The translations under genes were made by a program, and so were the position numbers. From the NCBI GenBank assembly GCA_023374045.1, contig CM041776.1, positions 353,336,296 to 353,400,295 of the forward strand: a stretch of DNA of 64,000 nt, read 5' to 3'. Below, piece by piece: positions 1-11,918 of this stretch (position 1 is the stretch's first letter; every line of letters begins with the position of its first letter). Under the pieces are notes generated by a model. That model saw nothing but the letters and a program-made list of their open reading frames with translations, made no database searches and was not told the origin of the DNA. The DNA is from Limonium bicolor (Eukaryota; Streptophyta; Magnoliopsida; Caryophyllales; Plumbaginaceae).

Positions 1-197
1 CCATAATTTGAACTGAAACCTGCTTTTAAAATATTAATTGTGTTTATCAAATTTTAGTTTAAGTTAAGTCAATGAGTCTTGTAATTGTCACTATGTATTA
101 CCTTTTGTTCTTAATAAATGATGTTTTGAAAGTTGCAATTTTTCTAAAATATAAGATGTTTTGGACTTTTTACCACTTAATTTTCATATACTCTTAC
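1..197. other. Flank of giant LTR insertion
   Basis: AT-rich sequence with no supported gene. It ends with the pentamer CTTAC at 193-197, which is the left target-site duplication of the element that starts at 198. A 114-codon open frame over 72-416 crosses this border and is not a gene. Confidence 0.7.
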
Positions 198-3100
198 TGT
201 AACACCCCTCTCCTCAAACACGTAATAATCTCTCTCGTAGCAATAAATAAAACGTCTTACAGCGGAAGAATAAATAATAACAACAATACTCACTCGGGTG
301 TCACCGGCCATTACTCGCCCATGCGAGTAACGAAGCCAAACTATATCCAATATACAACAATAAAACAAACTGCTAACCGCTGTGATAACGAGATAACTTC
401 CTATACATCATACTAAGTCCATACACCATAAACGTCGACAAGTGAGCGTCTACCCAATCCCGAATATACATAACCGTACCATAATACAAACCACAGTACA
501 ACATTGTTATACAAACAAACTCTATGTGCGGTAATTAAAGTAATCCTCTATGTGCGGTAATTAAAGTAATCCCTAACTACCCTGTTCCCGCACTTCGGCT
601 TCGCCAATGATCATCAACCTGCAATTAGTGTAGTATCAGCGATAAACGCTGAGTATGCCGGGCCTGGACCCTAATGGTCACTTAGTCATTTTAACCATCT
701 TATTATTAGATTGGTTTCATGCCTTTCCATTTTACAGTTATAATCAATATTGTAATATACATGCATAAATATACATAATCATCCATCCAAACATTCATAA
801 ACACTTAACCATCCATCCAATTCAAACAGTCATAAAATATCACAAACAATAATTTTATATCGAACATATCGAATAATAATACTGTATAAACGCCGCAGCG
901 AACACCATTCTTTGTTAATTTAATTTGGCCTTCAAGGCCCCATCCATCCAAACCATGTTAATTAAATACCAGTTGGCGTCATGTTAGGACAACCCGATAA
1001 CCTCACCATGGACAGTAGTCCTCCCGTACACACAAAGGTGCTCATTTCGCCAGAGGTCCGGAGGCCCCTGACTATTCTCTTTGCCTCGTAAGGCATCCAT
1101 ATAAAGGCCGTAGCCACCTGACCCACGATACAAATAGGGCTCATTGGGTATAAACCTGGAGCGGAACCCGATCGGGAACCCCTCAGTGATCACAAATGCG
1201 CAACCAGGTAGTTCGTAAACTACACTGGATTCCTCACCTCAACTCACACTATCTCTCTCTCATAATGTTTAAGATATGCTCTTAGTCTTATGGAGAATAT
1301 AATTTATTAATTAGCTGCCCAATGGGTCTCACGCATACCTATAAGTAATCTAGGTTATATTCATGTTCGAGATCCATGCTCTAGAGACCGACAATGTCGT
1401 GACTCATTCCTAAGTGTTTTACTTAGGTTACCATATACTTAACATTAATACTATGGTATTATATCAAGTAACCGTCATGTTATCACATTAACGTATATGT
1501 ATGTTTATATAAGTCGATCTATAGTCGACGTAGTGTTAGTCCCGTAGGACGCTCGTGCATAAATAATTAATGTAGTAACACATATTCACATACACGTATC
1601 CAAAACACATAACACACAAGTGATATCAACCAAATCCGAGCCCAAGGAATTCCTTAGGACAACTCGGATCAAACCCTTTACATACCGTACACCTTAGACC
1701 AATGATGCGCAGTGTAGACCACTAGCTCGTCAAGCGCCTTCGTCTGAAGTATGATCTAAACGGTAATAAACTATAAGTCAGTCTCCATGACTAAATCCGG
1801 TATTTCCGAATAACAAGTAACCCCGACAGTTCATCCCCGGATTTCTACAGTTAATTGTTACGGGTTTCTCTAAACCAGTCGGCTTGGTTACTAAAACTCG
1901 TATGTCGAAATGTTTCGACTGTTGAATTTAATTCGTTATATTTCCTTAATCTTATCCATCATTTAATTTAGGTATATAACCTATAGTTGCATGAATGCAT
2001 GCATTATGTATCATATTGTATTATTTTTCCACCATCCCTTATAATACATTGGATTATATAATTCATTAATCCTTTAGTATTTATATTAGAATTCAAGACT
2101 TATAACTTATAGTTTGTAACTATTTTCATGTAATAACCTCCACCATTATATTATATGGTTTCCAACCATAATATATATATCCATCCTTATATACATTATT
2201 CTTGTATATGTATATATTTACCATATAGGTAAGTTCCATGAGTTATAAAACTCTTATATTATATGTTACATTTTATCATCTTATATTAGATGATTATTCC
2301 CATTAATTGTATTATATTTATACAACCTATATTAAGATTATTATCCTAATATTATGTAACATTTTATGTTGTACAATTACAACTCCTAAGGTTTATTCAA
2401 TAAGTACCTTAGTTTATAAATCCTATTTATTAATGGTTTGTCACATTATTTAATGTGAATATCCTTTCTTATATTAATTCCATTAAACCACCTTATACCA
2501 TATAATTGTTATAACATTTATAACATTGTAGACCATAGTCTAAAATTCATTTTCCATCTCTTAATAATTCGGTACAGCCCTTTAATTTATTTAAATTCCA
2601 TTTTGACCACATAACATTATGTAATGTTATACCATATACTAATATCATATAATATGATTTTTTATTTCCTTTAAACTTATAACCTATAGTTTTTATACAA
2701 AACTATTAATATTGCCGAGAAGGCAACATTGTTATAGTCATATTTCTTTTCATATCCCATAGTTTTATTTATTTACAAAATCACCCCATAATTTATACCA
2801 TGTTATATATATATATATATATCATATTAATATAACATTTTTAACTTATAAATGGTATAACCTATGGTTTTATGTTTATAAAATTTCCGAACAGACCTTG
2901 TCTGATTACAATTTAATTTCCAACCCCTTTAACTTTTCAAATTATAATTTGACCCCTTATATAATGTTATGTAATATATATCATATATTATAACATTTTA
3001 AACCTTAATATAAATATAACCTATGGTTATATATTATTATAATTTGCAAACAGACCCCCTTATGAGTCCTATATTATTTTTCAACCCTTCCACTTTCTAT

Positions 3101-5661
3101 AATTGCCATTTGGCCCAATTTATAACATATAGTTTTATAATATCATTAAAACTATATATTATACATATATCTTATTAAATACTCTTATATAATTCTAAAA
3201 ACCACCAAATTTCACCTAAGGGTTATATTTACCCTTACTAACCATATACTTTCGGTATTTTACATTTCCACCCCATCTTTTATTTCAAAGTGTCATAATG
3301 ACATAATAACTATATATTATACATATATAGTTTATTTTAATTCCAAAACCAACCAAATAAATTCCTAAAAATTCCTAATAGCCCATGGGTGTTTATAATA
3401 CCATTTTACACCCTTAATTTTCGGTAATAACATATATACCACATACGTTATAAAATTGTTACAATTAAATACTTATCTTATTATAAAACCTTAAATACGA
3501 TATTTAATTTATCTAACTTGGTCAAAACCTACCATATGGTCAAGGTTGACCTCCTTAATATTGCCTTGACCATTAATTCCCATATATTACGGTTTTATAC
3601 CCATACTTTTACAGTTTTATTACCCCATAAATTTTTCAGAAATTACAATTTAACCCCAAAGCTTTATAAAATCTTATACTTTTATTTAAACTCCTTTAAA
3701 CCTCCAATTTCGGCTTTATTATTATATAGCCCCCAATTTAATTTAATATGGTTTAAACCCAATTCATTGTGGATAATAATTTTAATTACCTAAACTTAAT
3801 TAAAACTTTATAAAATAATAAATAAAATGGCCTAAAATACATGGCCTTATTACAAACATTAGCTTATAAATAAATTACACATAAATGCCCAAAATGCTTT
3901 AAACTCGGCCTTACCACATAGTTTTCCATATTTACCAATTTTCCACATAATGTCTTAAATTTGACAATTATGTTAATTAATTAGTTATAAAATTTACTAA
4001 ACCATTCCTTAATCATCTAAGGTCAAAATAAGACCTTAATAAACTCATTCACTCACGGCATATATATACACATATGTATAAACACATATTAAATACCAAG
4101 TGTAGGTTTAAGTGATTTATACCTTATTTTGCCAAGTTAAGGCCTTGTTTGGCCACGGCTGTTTGGAGATAAAATTTCCACAGCATTATTTACATGTTTT
4201 CAAACAGCAATTAAGGCATGATTAGTCTCCAAGCAAGAGCTAACCATAATAAGTGTTTATGTACATTTCAAGGTAAATTTTACCTTAGAATACCAAGGCA
4301 AGCAAGGGTTGTCTTCGACCTATTTTTACAGAAGGTAAAGAGCATCAAAAGAGATACTAAAACCAAGCTTAAAACTGGTATAACTCAGATTAGAAGATGG
4401 CTAATTTTTACCTTGATTAAAATGCCAAAAATGGTGTTTTTGGCATGGATTTGGCTATACCTTGAAGCTCTTGATATACCAACTGAATAAGTATGTTAAG
4501 ATGAAGATTATAAGCCTAAGAAACAAAGCTTTTCAACCGGAATTGAAGAGAATCAAGAGATAAGTGCTTAAAGCACATTTTTATACCTTAAGAACAAGAT
4601 TAGAATTCTCCACCTCCTTCCCTTGTTACAGCCGAGATTTGCCCTCATTTTAACCTCCAAAACAAGCTAGATACATGGATGGAAATGGTTGATGCTTAGC
4701 TCCATGGAAAGAGGAAAGAAATGTGAAGAGAATGAACATAAAATGGCTTAATAAGCTTACCTATATGAATTGTTGTTCTCTTCTGAATTTGATGAGTTCC
4801 CACGGTTTGGAGAAGCAAAAGAGAGGGTGTGTAAGCTTGGTGTCGGCTGGGAAGCAAGGCAAATGAGAAAAGAAGCTAGTTTTGCCTTTAAGTTAATTAA
4901 TGTTACTTTATGGAATAGTAAATGATGATTCATTAGATTGGCTAGATATTTGTTTAGAGGTTGCTTAATGGGTGGGTATGACAGCCTAAGGAGGTCGGCA
5001 ATGCATGGTTTGGTCAATGGGTAACATTTGACCATGGTTAAAGGTAAGTAATTAAATGATTTTTGGGTACTATTCATCCAAAATCACCCATTTTGATTTA
5101 TTTTTAAACTTTGATTTATACTTTATAATATAGTCTATAATGTCACATTAATGTTATAAAGAATGTAATCTAGTCTTTAAAGTGACAAAAAGTCAATATC
5201 TTAGAGCTCATACACAAAAACATGCTTAAGGTGTTTTAGCGCACATTTTGTGTCACAAGGTGTTTCTGAGCTTAGTTTTCTTTGAGAACTGTTTTGTTGT
5301 GTTCCTTACATGATAATTGATCATAGGAATCCAATTTTATATCTTTTAGAGGTCATAAGACCTTTAAGGTTTCTTAGAGCACATTTTTGCCCTACTTGAC
5401 CTTGAAGCATGTAAATGCTTGTTCTTTGTGTTGGAGTGTTGTCCAACGATTGTAGTATGTTTAGTTATGTGTTAATATGCTTAGGACAAGTTTTAGGTCC
5501 TAAGAAGTTCATTTGGGTATGTATTTACCCTAAACAGTCAAAGGGTGCAATATCTTGCTTTGTGTTGACCATTGTTGTTCTCAATTGACTTTTAGGCATG
5601 TATAAGCCTTAATTAATGTGATTAGATGTTTAATCCATGTTTATTAGTTTGGGGTATTTCA
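198..5661 (+). mobile_element. Giant solo-LTR-like element, family A copy 1
   Basis: The element begins TGTAACACCCC (198-208) and ends GGGGTATTTCA (5651-5661), so it has TG...CA ends with an imperfect 11-bp terminal inverted repeat. It is flanked by identical pentamers CTTAC at 193-197 and 5662-5666, the size of duplication made by an LTR-retrotransposon integrase. Its 5464 bp are AT-rich, and the short ORFs match no family I recognise. I saw no internal second copy of the terminal motif, so a complete two-LTR element is not visible. The simplest reading is a solo LTR of exceptional size, as known for Ogre/Tat-type gypsy elements. A coding-free element of another kind is possible. A second complete copy lies at 39930-45452 on the opposite strand, and a 3' fragment lies at about 57000-59716. 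Confidence 0.82.
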
Positions 5662-5666
5662 CTTAC

Positions 5667-5929
5667 TTTTTTCTCTCACTCGCAACTTCTCTATTCCTTA
5701 TGAAAAAGTAAAGATAAAATATTCCAAAATTATCTCCTTAATTTTCGTGTTCAGTAGAAAATTATCTATGTTTAGAATATAAACCTTTAAACTATATTGT
5801 GATTATTTTTATTTTAAAATTTTATTATATTTTTTCAGAAGCTATTTAGTAGATATTAAACATATAGTCAAAATTTTTTTTAGCCCCCCTAATTTGAAAT
5901 TCGGGCTCCGCCCCTGATCTTACTGTCGC
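5667..5929. other. AT-rich spacer
   Basis: Short AT-rich stretch between the giant LTR-like element and the inverted-repeat element. No gene is seen. Confidence 0.5.
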
Positions 5930-6126
5930 TATATATGGCTACATCCTAGGAAATTTTGTAATTTACAAAAAGTGAGAGAGAGACGGAGGGGGAGGGGGAG
6001 CACGCGCCTCAGAGAAAGGGAGAGAGGAGCGCGCGCGACCAGGCTTTGTTTTTTTTTTCATTTTTTCTTTCAACACCCGATTGATTCATTTTTTTCCTTT
6101 TTCTTTTTTTTCTTTTTTAATATTTT

Positions 6127-7316
6127 TGTTGGAGTATGAAGGTGTTGCTGAGATAGTCAACCAGATCAAAGGAGTCAATCACACTTCTCAAAACAAGACA
6201 AGTCAGTCAACTTGAAAGAGCGAGAGAGTCCATCTATGTGAATTCATCAATCAGTTATGAAATTCAAGGAGCAACGTCCACCTAACCATAATAGTCATAA
6301 ACTATCATCCTTGGCCGAAATTCATGCAAAATGTGAGCAAAATCCAAAGCCTTGACTTTCTGATAATTCGAGGAGTCTGTCGGTCAGTTGCGAAAATTAA
6401 GGAGCAAGTACAGCAACTACATTGACTTACAACGGTCATCAACGTTCAGACTTGGACCAAAATTCTCTCAACATGGCACTAATCAGAAGACTTGGCTTCA
6501 GCTTCCGAAATATGGCTCCAGCTTCCGAAATTCAAGAAAATAGTCATTGGTTCCTGAAATTTTGAACTGACAGAGTCAGTCCACTACATCAAACGTGAAA
6601 GTCATACTTGAACGTTGCCAAGTCGTCCAATGGATTGGTAATTGTCTGAAAATTAAGGACCAAGGCTTAGCAACATTCACATATAAGTTAGGACCGGATT
6701 TTAAGCAACTACAACGTTCAGATGGCAGAAATTTCGGAAGCAGACTCCCTCACCGGCTCCACTATATAAGAGAGTTGTCATTCGTTTCTCATTGCAGCTT
6801 TCCAAGAGAATCATTAAGAGCATTTGTTTAGAGAAAGCTTTACCTATTTTAGAGAGAGAGAAGTACTAGATTCGTTTGTGCATATCGATAGAGTCTTTCT
6901 AGGTAGGACCTAGTTTTCACTACACTTATCATTGAGCTGATCAGAGATTGTATTGGGTGAGTGAGTGAAAACCACGAAGTAGATCTCATCTACTGAGTGG
7001 GCATTATAAGTTGTTTTGTTTTGACCAGGAAATAAAATAACTTATATTGTGTATCCTGCTGAGTTCGACAGAGTCCTCCACCTTTCGAGTGTTAATCCAT
7101 TTAGCTCCGCTAAGTCTATCTTACTTTACTACCTTGAGCAACTGCTTCCGCGCACTTAGTTCGACTAAGTGTTTCTACTCTCAAGTGTTCTCACATACGC
7201 AGTTCGATTGAGTGCCTCTATATCACAGAGTGTTTCTTACTTTCAAAGACCGATTGAGTCAAACCAACTTTTAGACTCACTCCTTGAGTTGTTTGAGTCA
7301 GCCACCCGATCCTACA
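6127..7316 (+). mobile_element. Solo LTR, probably Copia-type, nested
   Basis: The sequence begins TGTTGGAGTATG at 6127 and ends CCTACA at 7316, with short inverted termini TGTTGG/TGTAGG. Identical pentamers ATTTT flank it at 6122-6126 and 7317-7321, so it is a 1190-bp LTR with a 5-bp target duplication and no internal region. A TATA box (CTATATAAGAG) lies at about 6762-6772, and an AATAAAATAA polyadenylation-like motif lies near 7030, giving a U3-R-U5-like order. Several GTCAA cores, the complement of the W-box core TTGAC, lie in the first 100 bp. The TGTTGG start and length suit Copia elements, but no coding region is left to prove it. It interrupts the T-rich left arm of the surrounding inverted-repeat element. 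Confidence 0.82.
6763..6769 (+). promoter_or_regulatory. TATA box of the solo LTR
   Basis: TATATAA-type box inside the solo LTR, after a promoter-like 630-bp U3 with several GTCAA (W-box complement) cores. In related plant LTRs this position drives transcription of the element. Activity here is inferred. Confidence 0.55.
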
Positions 7317-7849
7317 ATTTTATTATTCTTATTTCTTTATTATAAAAAATTTTAATTGTTATCTTTTAATATATAAGTCCAAAATGAAAAAAAATTATAT
7401 CACTGTTCACCTAAATTCAAGCTCTTTAAATCAGGACTAGTCATGGATATGTTTTGACAACTTTTTTAAAAAAATTATTTTTACGTGTATACGACGATAC
7501 ACTAAAATGATAATATGATTCATTAATTTTGTATTATGATTCATTAAAATTGATACTATGATTCATTAAGTAATAAGTGGTGAATTCGACGTTTTTAGCT
7601 TTCCTAGGGTGGGTTTTATGGTGTTTTGGGGTAGAGTAATCTATTTGGAATTTGTTATGTACTTTATATTGTAGTAACTAACTCGACAGGTTTTTAGGGT
7701 TTGTGGCAGGGTTGAGGGTCGTTAGACCCTAAACCCACCACTGCAAACCCTAAAATTGCCTTCGACATTTATAGCTATCTTAGGGTGGGTTTGGGGGTGT
7801 TTTGGGGGGTAGGGTAATCTATTTGGAAACCGTTCTATACTTTAATGTG

Positions 7850-8170
7850 AGAATGTACACATTTTAATGTGAGAATGTACATGTTTTAATGTGATGATGT
7901 ACATGTTCAAATGTGAGAATGTACATGTTCAATTATGAGAATGTATATGTTTTAATGAACATCTGTACATATTTATATGACCGTCTGTGCAAGTGTTCTT
8001 CCTTATATGTACAGGTTTTAATTTAAGGATGTACATATTAATTATCCGTACAGGTTTATATGACTATCTATATGTTTTTAATGGGAGGATGTACATGTTT
8101 TTACGTGAGGATGTACATGTTTTAGTGAACATTTGTACAGGTTTGTATGACAATCTGTACAAGTTTTCTT
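7850..8170 (+). repeat. Degenerate ~22-bp tandem repeat
   Basis: Repeated units of the form AATGTGAGAATGTACATGTT follow each other with drift across about 320 bp inside the right half of the inverted-repeat element. The open frames over it (such as 7987-8205) are repeat artefacts. Confidence 0.7.
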
Positions 8171-8479
8171 TTACGTTTGTGCTCCATATATGTAATTTTT
8201 TTTAAAAAAATTGTTAAATATATCCATGACTGGTCTTGTTTTGAAGAGCTTGAATTTAGATGAACAATGATATAATTTTTTTTTCATTTTGGACTTATAT
8301 ATTAAAAGTTACAACCATTTAAAGTTTTTATGATGAAAAAGAAAAAAAGGAAGAGGTGTTTAAGAAAAAGAAGAAAGAAAAATTCACGCGACAAACGCGG
8401 TGCGCTTAAAAAAAAGAAAAAAATAAAAGAAAAAAAAGGAAGTAAGTGCGCGCGCTGGGATGTAGCCATCTTTGGCTAC

Positions 8480-9557
8480 ACCTAGCTGTAGCCAAGACAG
8501 GCCGTTTCTCTATTCCCGGTTCATGTAAGCATCACGTGTCTCTTATATGATGGATATTGTCTCCTTGTTAACCTTTATCTTTTGTCTGTCCATTTTGCTT
8601 GATCCTTTTAGCTTTTTTTGGTATAGTATTATCTCTTTAGTCTTCATCTTTATAGCTACGGTCTTTTGAATCTAAAAAATCTTCCCCTTTTCGTCTACAC
8701 CGAAACTCCTATTTTGTGTCTCCTTTGCTCTTTTTTTATTATCTATTTTGATTCATTTGGTTTAGATCAGGATAGTGCATGCGTTCACAAATTTTCCAAT
8801 TTTTGGTCCTGGTTACCTTCAATATTAAATACAAGCAAGATCCTCCATTTGTTGGTGGAGTAACAAGGACAAAACCTCTGAATTGGCCTTTGAGATCACT
8901 GGTTAAATTTTTGTCATAAATATCTTTGTACTGGTGTAGGGCGGTGGATGACGACATGCAACACTTCTCTCTTGTCTGGTTGAATTCTATGCACAACATA
9001 TTTCGGATCTCCTCATTCAAAGGATGGTCATTCACGCCCGACATTTACATGTCCCTTTTGTGATAGTGAAGCGGAAGAAATTGAGGTCGATTGATGTGGG
9101 GAGCAAGGATAGCGACCTTTGTATGCTTAGGTCAGTGATTATGGGAAAGAAAAGAAGGGAGAATCCTCTTGTTCTCGGTGGAGGAATGAGTACGAAGAGG
9201 GTTGCTCTGTACTGCGGTTAATGCACAAGAAAAGTGAGAAAATTCAGATGGTGAAACAAGGATGTGCATTTTTGGGTATAGAGGAAGCCGACAAAGATAA
9301 TCACCGCATCTGATGGTGAGTTGGCCGGGGCATCTTGAAGGCTTTGTCTCTCGTTGATGCAACTTTACATTGACAATTTTGTGGAGCAACGACAACATTT
9401 TACATCATGGCTTCGTCCTTTTACCGTTATAGTTAAATATAGTGTTTTACACAGTCAATCTAATGTGTTGTTTAAACTAAGCGGATAACAAGACTAATAA
9501 AGATTTATATTTATATAACCACCAAATGAACTACAACAAAACATCATTGGGACATCA
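8480..9557. other. Intergenic, no gene recognised
   Basis: Short overlapping ORFs occur on both strands (8739-9044 minus, 9024-9221 plus, 9132-9398 minus), but none resembles a known domain and they shadow one another. It may hold remnants of an old element. I see no supported gene. Confidence 0.4.
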
Positions 9558-9574
9558 AAATGTTACAATAAGTT

Positions 9575-11638
9575 TTTTTTGGTAACATGAGTATATTATT
9601 AAAGAAAATTGATTACATACCTAAACTTCATAGCTGCACCAGATAACAAGACTAGATGAACACGTAAGACACACAACCCCAAAAGTCTAGAAAAACCGGT
9701 GACAAAGCCCATAGACCAGAACCGAGGGCACAAAAATTGTGACGAACCCAAAGTCGAGTGACTAGCAAAGGACATCCCTATTGTAAACGACGGTTTTCTA
9801 GACAGCAAGAGAGAGAGAGAGAGAAAGAGATTCAACCAGGAATGCAAAAGAGGAACATGTGAGACCGGATCCTGTTTCCCTAGACTTTATGGGGACACAA
9901 GCGGAAAGATAACAAACAAGCTTAGTAGAAGTACGTTTGAAGATTAACCTAAGAAATTAGGCCCAGGGGACGTGAGCCAATCTAGTGCTCAAATTTATCA
10001 TAGAGGCATAGTGGGTACCCTGCAACTCAAGGGCAACTTCTAGTGATCTCTGCCATCCTGGAAGTCACAGCACCAGCGACTCATCACTCCTGGCAGCCCT
10101 CAGCCTTGCCGAGGACCGCCTCATTGAGGGAACCGAAGTCAAGATCTGTGGCATCTCATGTGGACCAAGTCAATCACTAGATTTGGTTTATTAACCGAGT
10201 CCATCTTACCTTTCTGACAATTGAAGATCTTGGTTGATGGAGTGGCCGGTGGTTCCACCTAGTCCTTACTTTTTAAAGTCCGTTCAAAATATCGCTTTTT
10301 CCTACTACCAGCACCGTCATGGGGTTTAACCTGCTCCATCCCTTTAAATGTGCTAGAAGTGGGAGTTGAAGAGGCTAGGAGTTCTTCAGGGCCTACTTCC
10401 CCAGTCCGAGAGGAAGAGCGGTTGCATGTCAGGGTTTCAACTACTAGTGCTCTAGAACTCGGTAGGTCTGAGGCACCTGATGGAAGCGTCTCATATGAGA
10501 GCTTATTAGGGTTTCCCACTAGACCACATGTGACCTTTCAGATATCCAAGCTCTCGTCCACTGAAGATCTACGCCCAATGTGAAGCCTAGAGGCTCGAAG
10601 CCAAAGGCCATAGGGATAAACCCCCTGCGTGAATGACAAGTTGACTCGGGTAGTCCTTAGTAGAATGGGAGAAAAGGCCTCACCGAAAGAAACCGGAGAT
10701 AGCCTCTCATACGTGACTCACAGGTTGGATTTGACACCCTCCAACAATATCTTAAGGCAACAAAGAATAGGCTTATTTACCGGTATCATGGCTTTGAACC
10801 TAACATAGTCTCCATCCAACCCTAGACGAGATTCCTCTTCCCCGAATTCCATGAACGTACCCAAACTGCCAACAAGATTACGAGTTGAATCCTTGTTGTG
10901 GAGGATCAAGGGCACATCATGGACTCGGATCCAGATAGGGAAACAGGGCTCTTGCTGTATCTATGATTTAAAGGATGAGAAGAGCACCGGAAAATCACCA
11001 TGGACCTCGTTCAAGGATTGCATGCTTGGAGTTGATCCTTTCAAACTCGAGTAGGAAGATCTGTCATCCTGTTTGTTGGATCATGAGGCTATTGAGCTGC
11101 CAAATCTTTGCAAGCATTTTCTCCATGACTCCAATCTCAGCGGTGCGATTAGTTAGGAGTTTAGCTAGCAAGTAACGATCATATGAGGCTGTATGATCAT
11201 GCTCCATCAAATCGTTAATGGAGAGGGGTTGCTTCTCGTCCTCTGTGAGTGACAAGATTTCACATTGGGAGGAAAGATCCTCCACTGACTGACGCAACAA
11301 AGACCCCATGAAGAAGGTGAGTTCACAGCCCGTAACAAGTGAGGGTGCATGCTTCAACCAATACGCAGAGAAGATGAGCTTAAGAGACAAAGCCTAAGGA
11401 ATAAGCAGATTAAGTATCACTCGGGGTGTAAGTGTGCGAAGTGATTGGGTGTTGGAAGAGAGAAAATGTGGAGAAGAGCCCCATCACATTCAATGCATGA
11501 GGACGGCTCATAAACGAAGCTGACACTACAAGCTGTTGGTTGAGGAAAACAAGGAAAAAAGGCTGCAAGGACCTGTTGGATAGACCACATACTCTCGCTG
11601 GAAGAAAGAACTTTTGGTTAGGTAGGCTAAATTTCCTT
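9575..11638 (-). mobile_element. Antisense L1-type LINE lacking ORF2
   Basis: A 17-bp direct repeat, AAATGTTACAATAAGTT, flanks the element at 9558-9574 and 11639-11655, the long variable target duplication of target-primed insertion. The left end is T-rich (9575-9580), so the poly(A) end faces left and the element reads on the minus strand. The minus strand has a 5' leader (11638 to about 11400), ORF1 with a DUF4283-type domain (about 11390-10700), a proline/serine-rich ORF1 tail (to about 10259), then a 3' region. No endonuclease, reverse transcriptase or zinc-finger ORF2 is present. At 2064 bp it is far shorter than a full plant L1 (about 5-6 kb). The 5' end is intact while ORF2 is missing, so the loss is internal, not the usual 5' truncation. 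Confidence 0.85.
10259..11390 (-). pseudogene. LINE ORF1 (DUF4283-type), broken
   Basis: Minus-strand segments can be strung together: 11390-11064 (with LTEDEKQPLSINDLMEHD and a KLLTNRTAEIGVMEKMLAKIW-type stretch), then about 11050-10920 in a shifted frame (INSKHAILERGPW followed by an FSGALLIL-like strand), then 10915-10718 (DVPLILHNKDSTRNLVGSLG), then a basic, serine-rich tail to 10259. This is the order of the DUF4283 domain in plant L1 ORF1: LTEEE-type start, R/K..VL..GPW, W(V)..(H)DVPL, G..LG. In the retroelement this protein binds RNA and packages it. At least two frameshifts interrupt the frame here. No CCHC knuckle was seen. Confidence 0.72.
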
Positions 11639-11918
11639 AAATGTTACAATAAGTTGGGAACACCTATAAGAATACTAACATAAAAAACTGCATAACTTTA
11701 TTTCACAAACCTTAAAGGTCTTTGTATTATTTAAGGGATGAACTCACTCTTAACTAACTATTCTCTTGAATCCCAAAACTAGTGATCAACTTAATATGTT
11801 ATTAATTACACAACAAATACTTCAAATTAATATGGCTTACCTTTAGTTAAAATTTTCATGTATCATAAGTGGAATGACATAACTTTTATAACTAAAGTAT
11901 AGTAACTCAATAAATTTA

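Larger units (their letters stand above)
5930..8475. mobile_element. Inverted-repeat (foldback-like) element
   Basis: The left end carries TATGGCTACATCC near 5933-5947 and the right end carries its complement GGATGTAGCCAT near 8458-8469. A second, longer inverted pair lies further in. The block at about 7364-7480 (ending in CATGGATATGTTTTGACAAC) is repeated as a reverse complement at about 8195-8330. The element has no coding region. Purine-rich and T-rich tracts lie just inside both ends (5972-6040 and 8335-8450). A solo LTR (6127-7316) has inserted into its left arm. Related inverted blocks recur at 60650-60770, 62075-62180 and 63720-63840, so this is a repeat family. The superfamily is uncertain: a Mutator-like or foldback element is plausible, but I could not define a target duplication. 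Confidence 0.6.

Noticed and set aside
72..416. 114-codon plus-strand ORF near the left edge
   Set aside because: It crosses the exact border of the LTR-like element at 198, has low-complexity composition and no family signature.
4218..5077. ORFs of about 90-106 codons inside the first giant element
   Set aside because: Gene-like length but no conserved motif. They lie inside a repeat and do not recur as frames in the other copies.
7720..7760. CCCTAAACCC / AAACCCTAAAA words resembling plant telomere repeat
   Set aside because: Only single scattered copies, not a TTTAGGG array.
7987..8205. 72-codon ORF
   Set aside because: It is a translation of the GTGAGAATGTACATG tandem repeat.
8739..9398. 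Three overlapping ORFs on both strands
   Set aside because: They shadow one another and show no recognisable domain or splice context.
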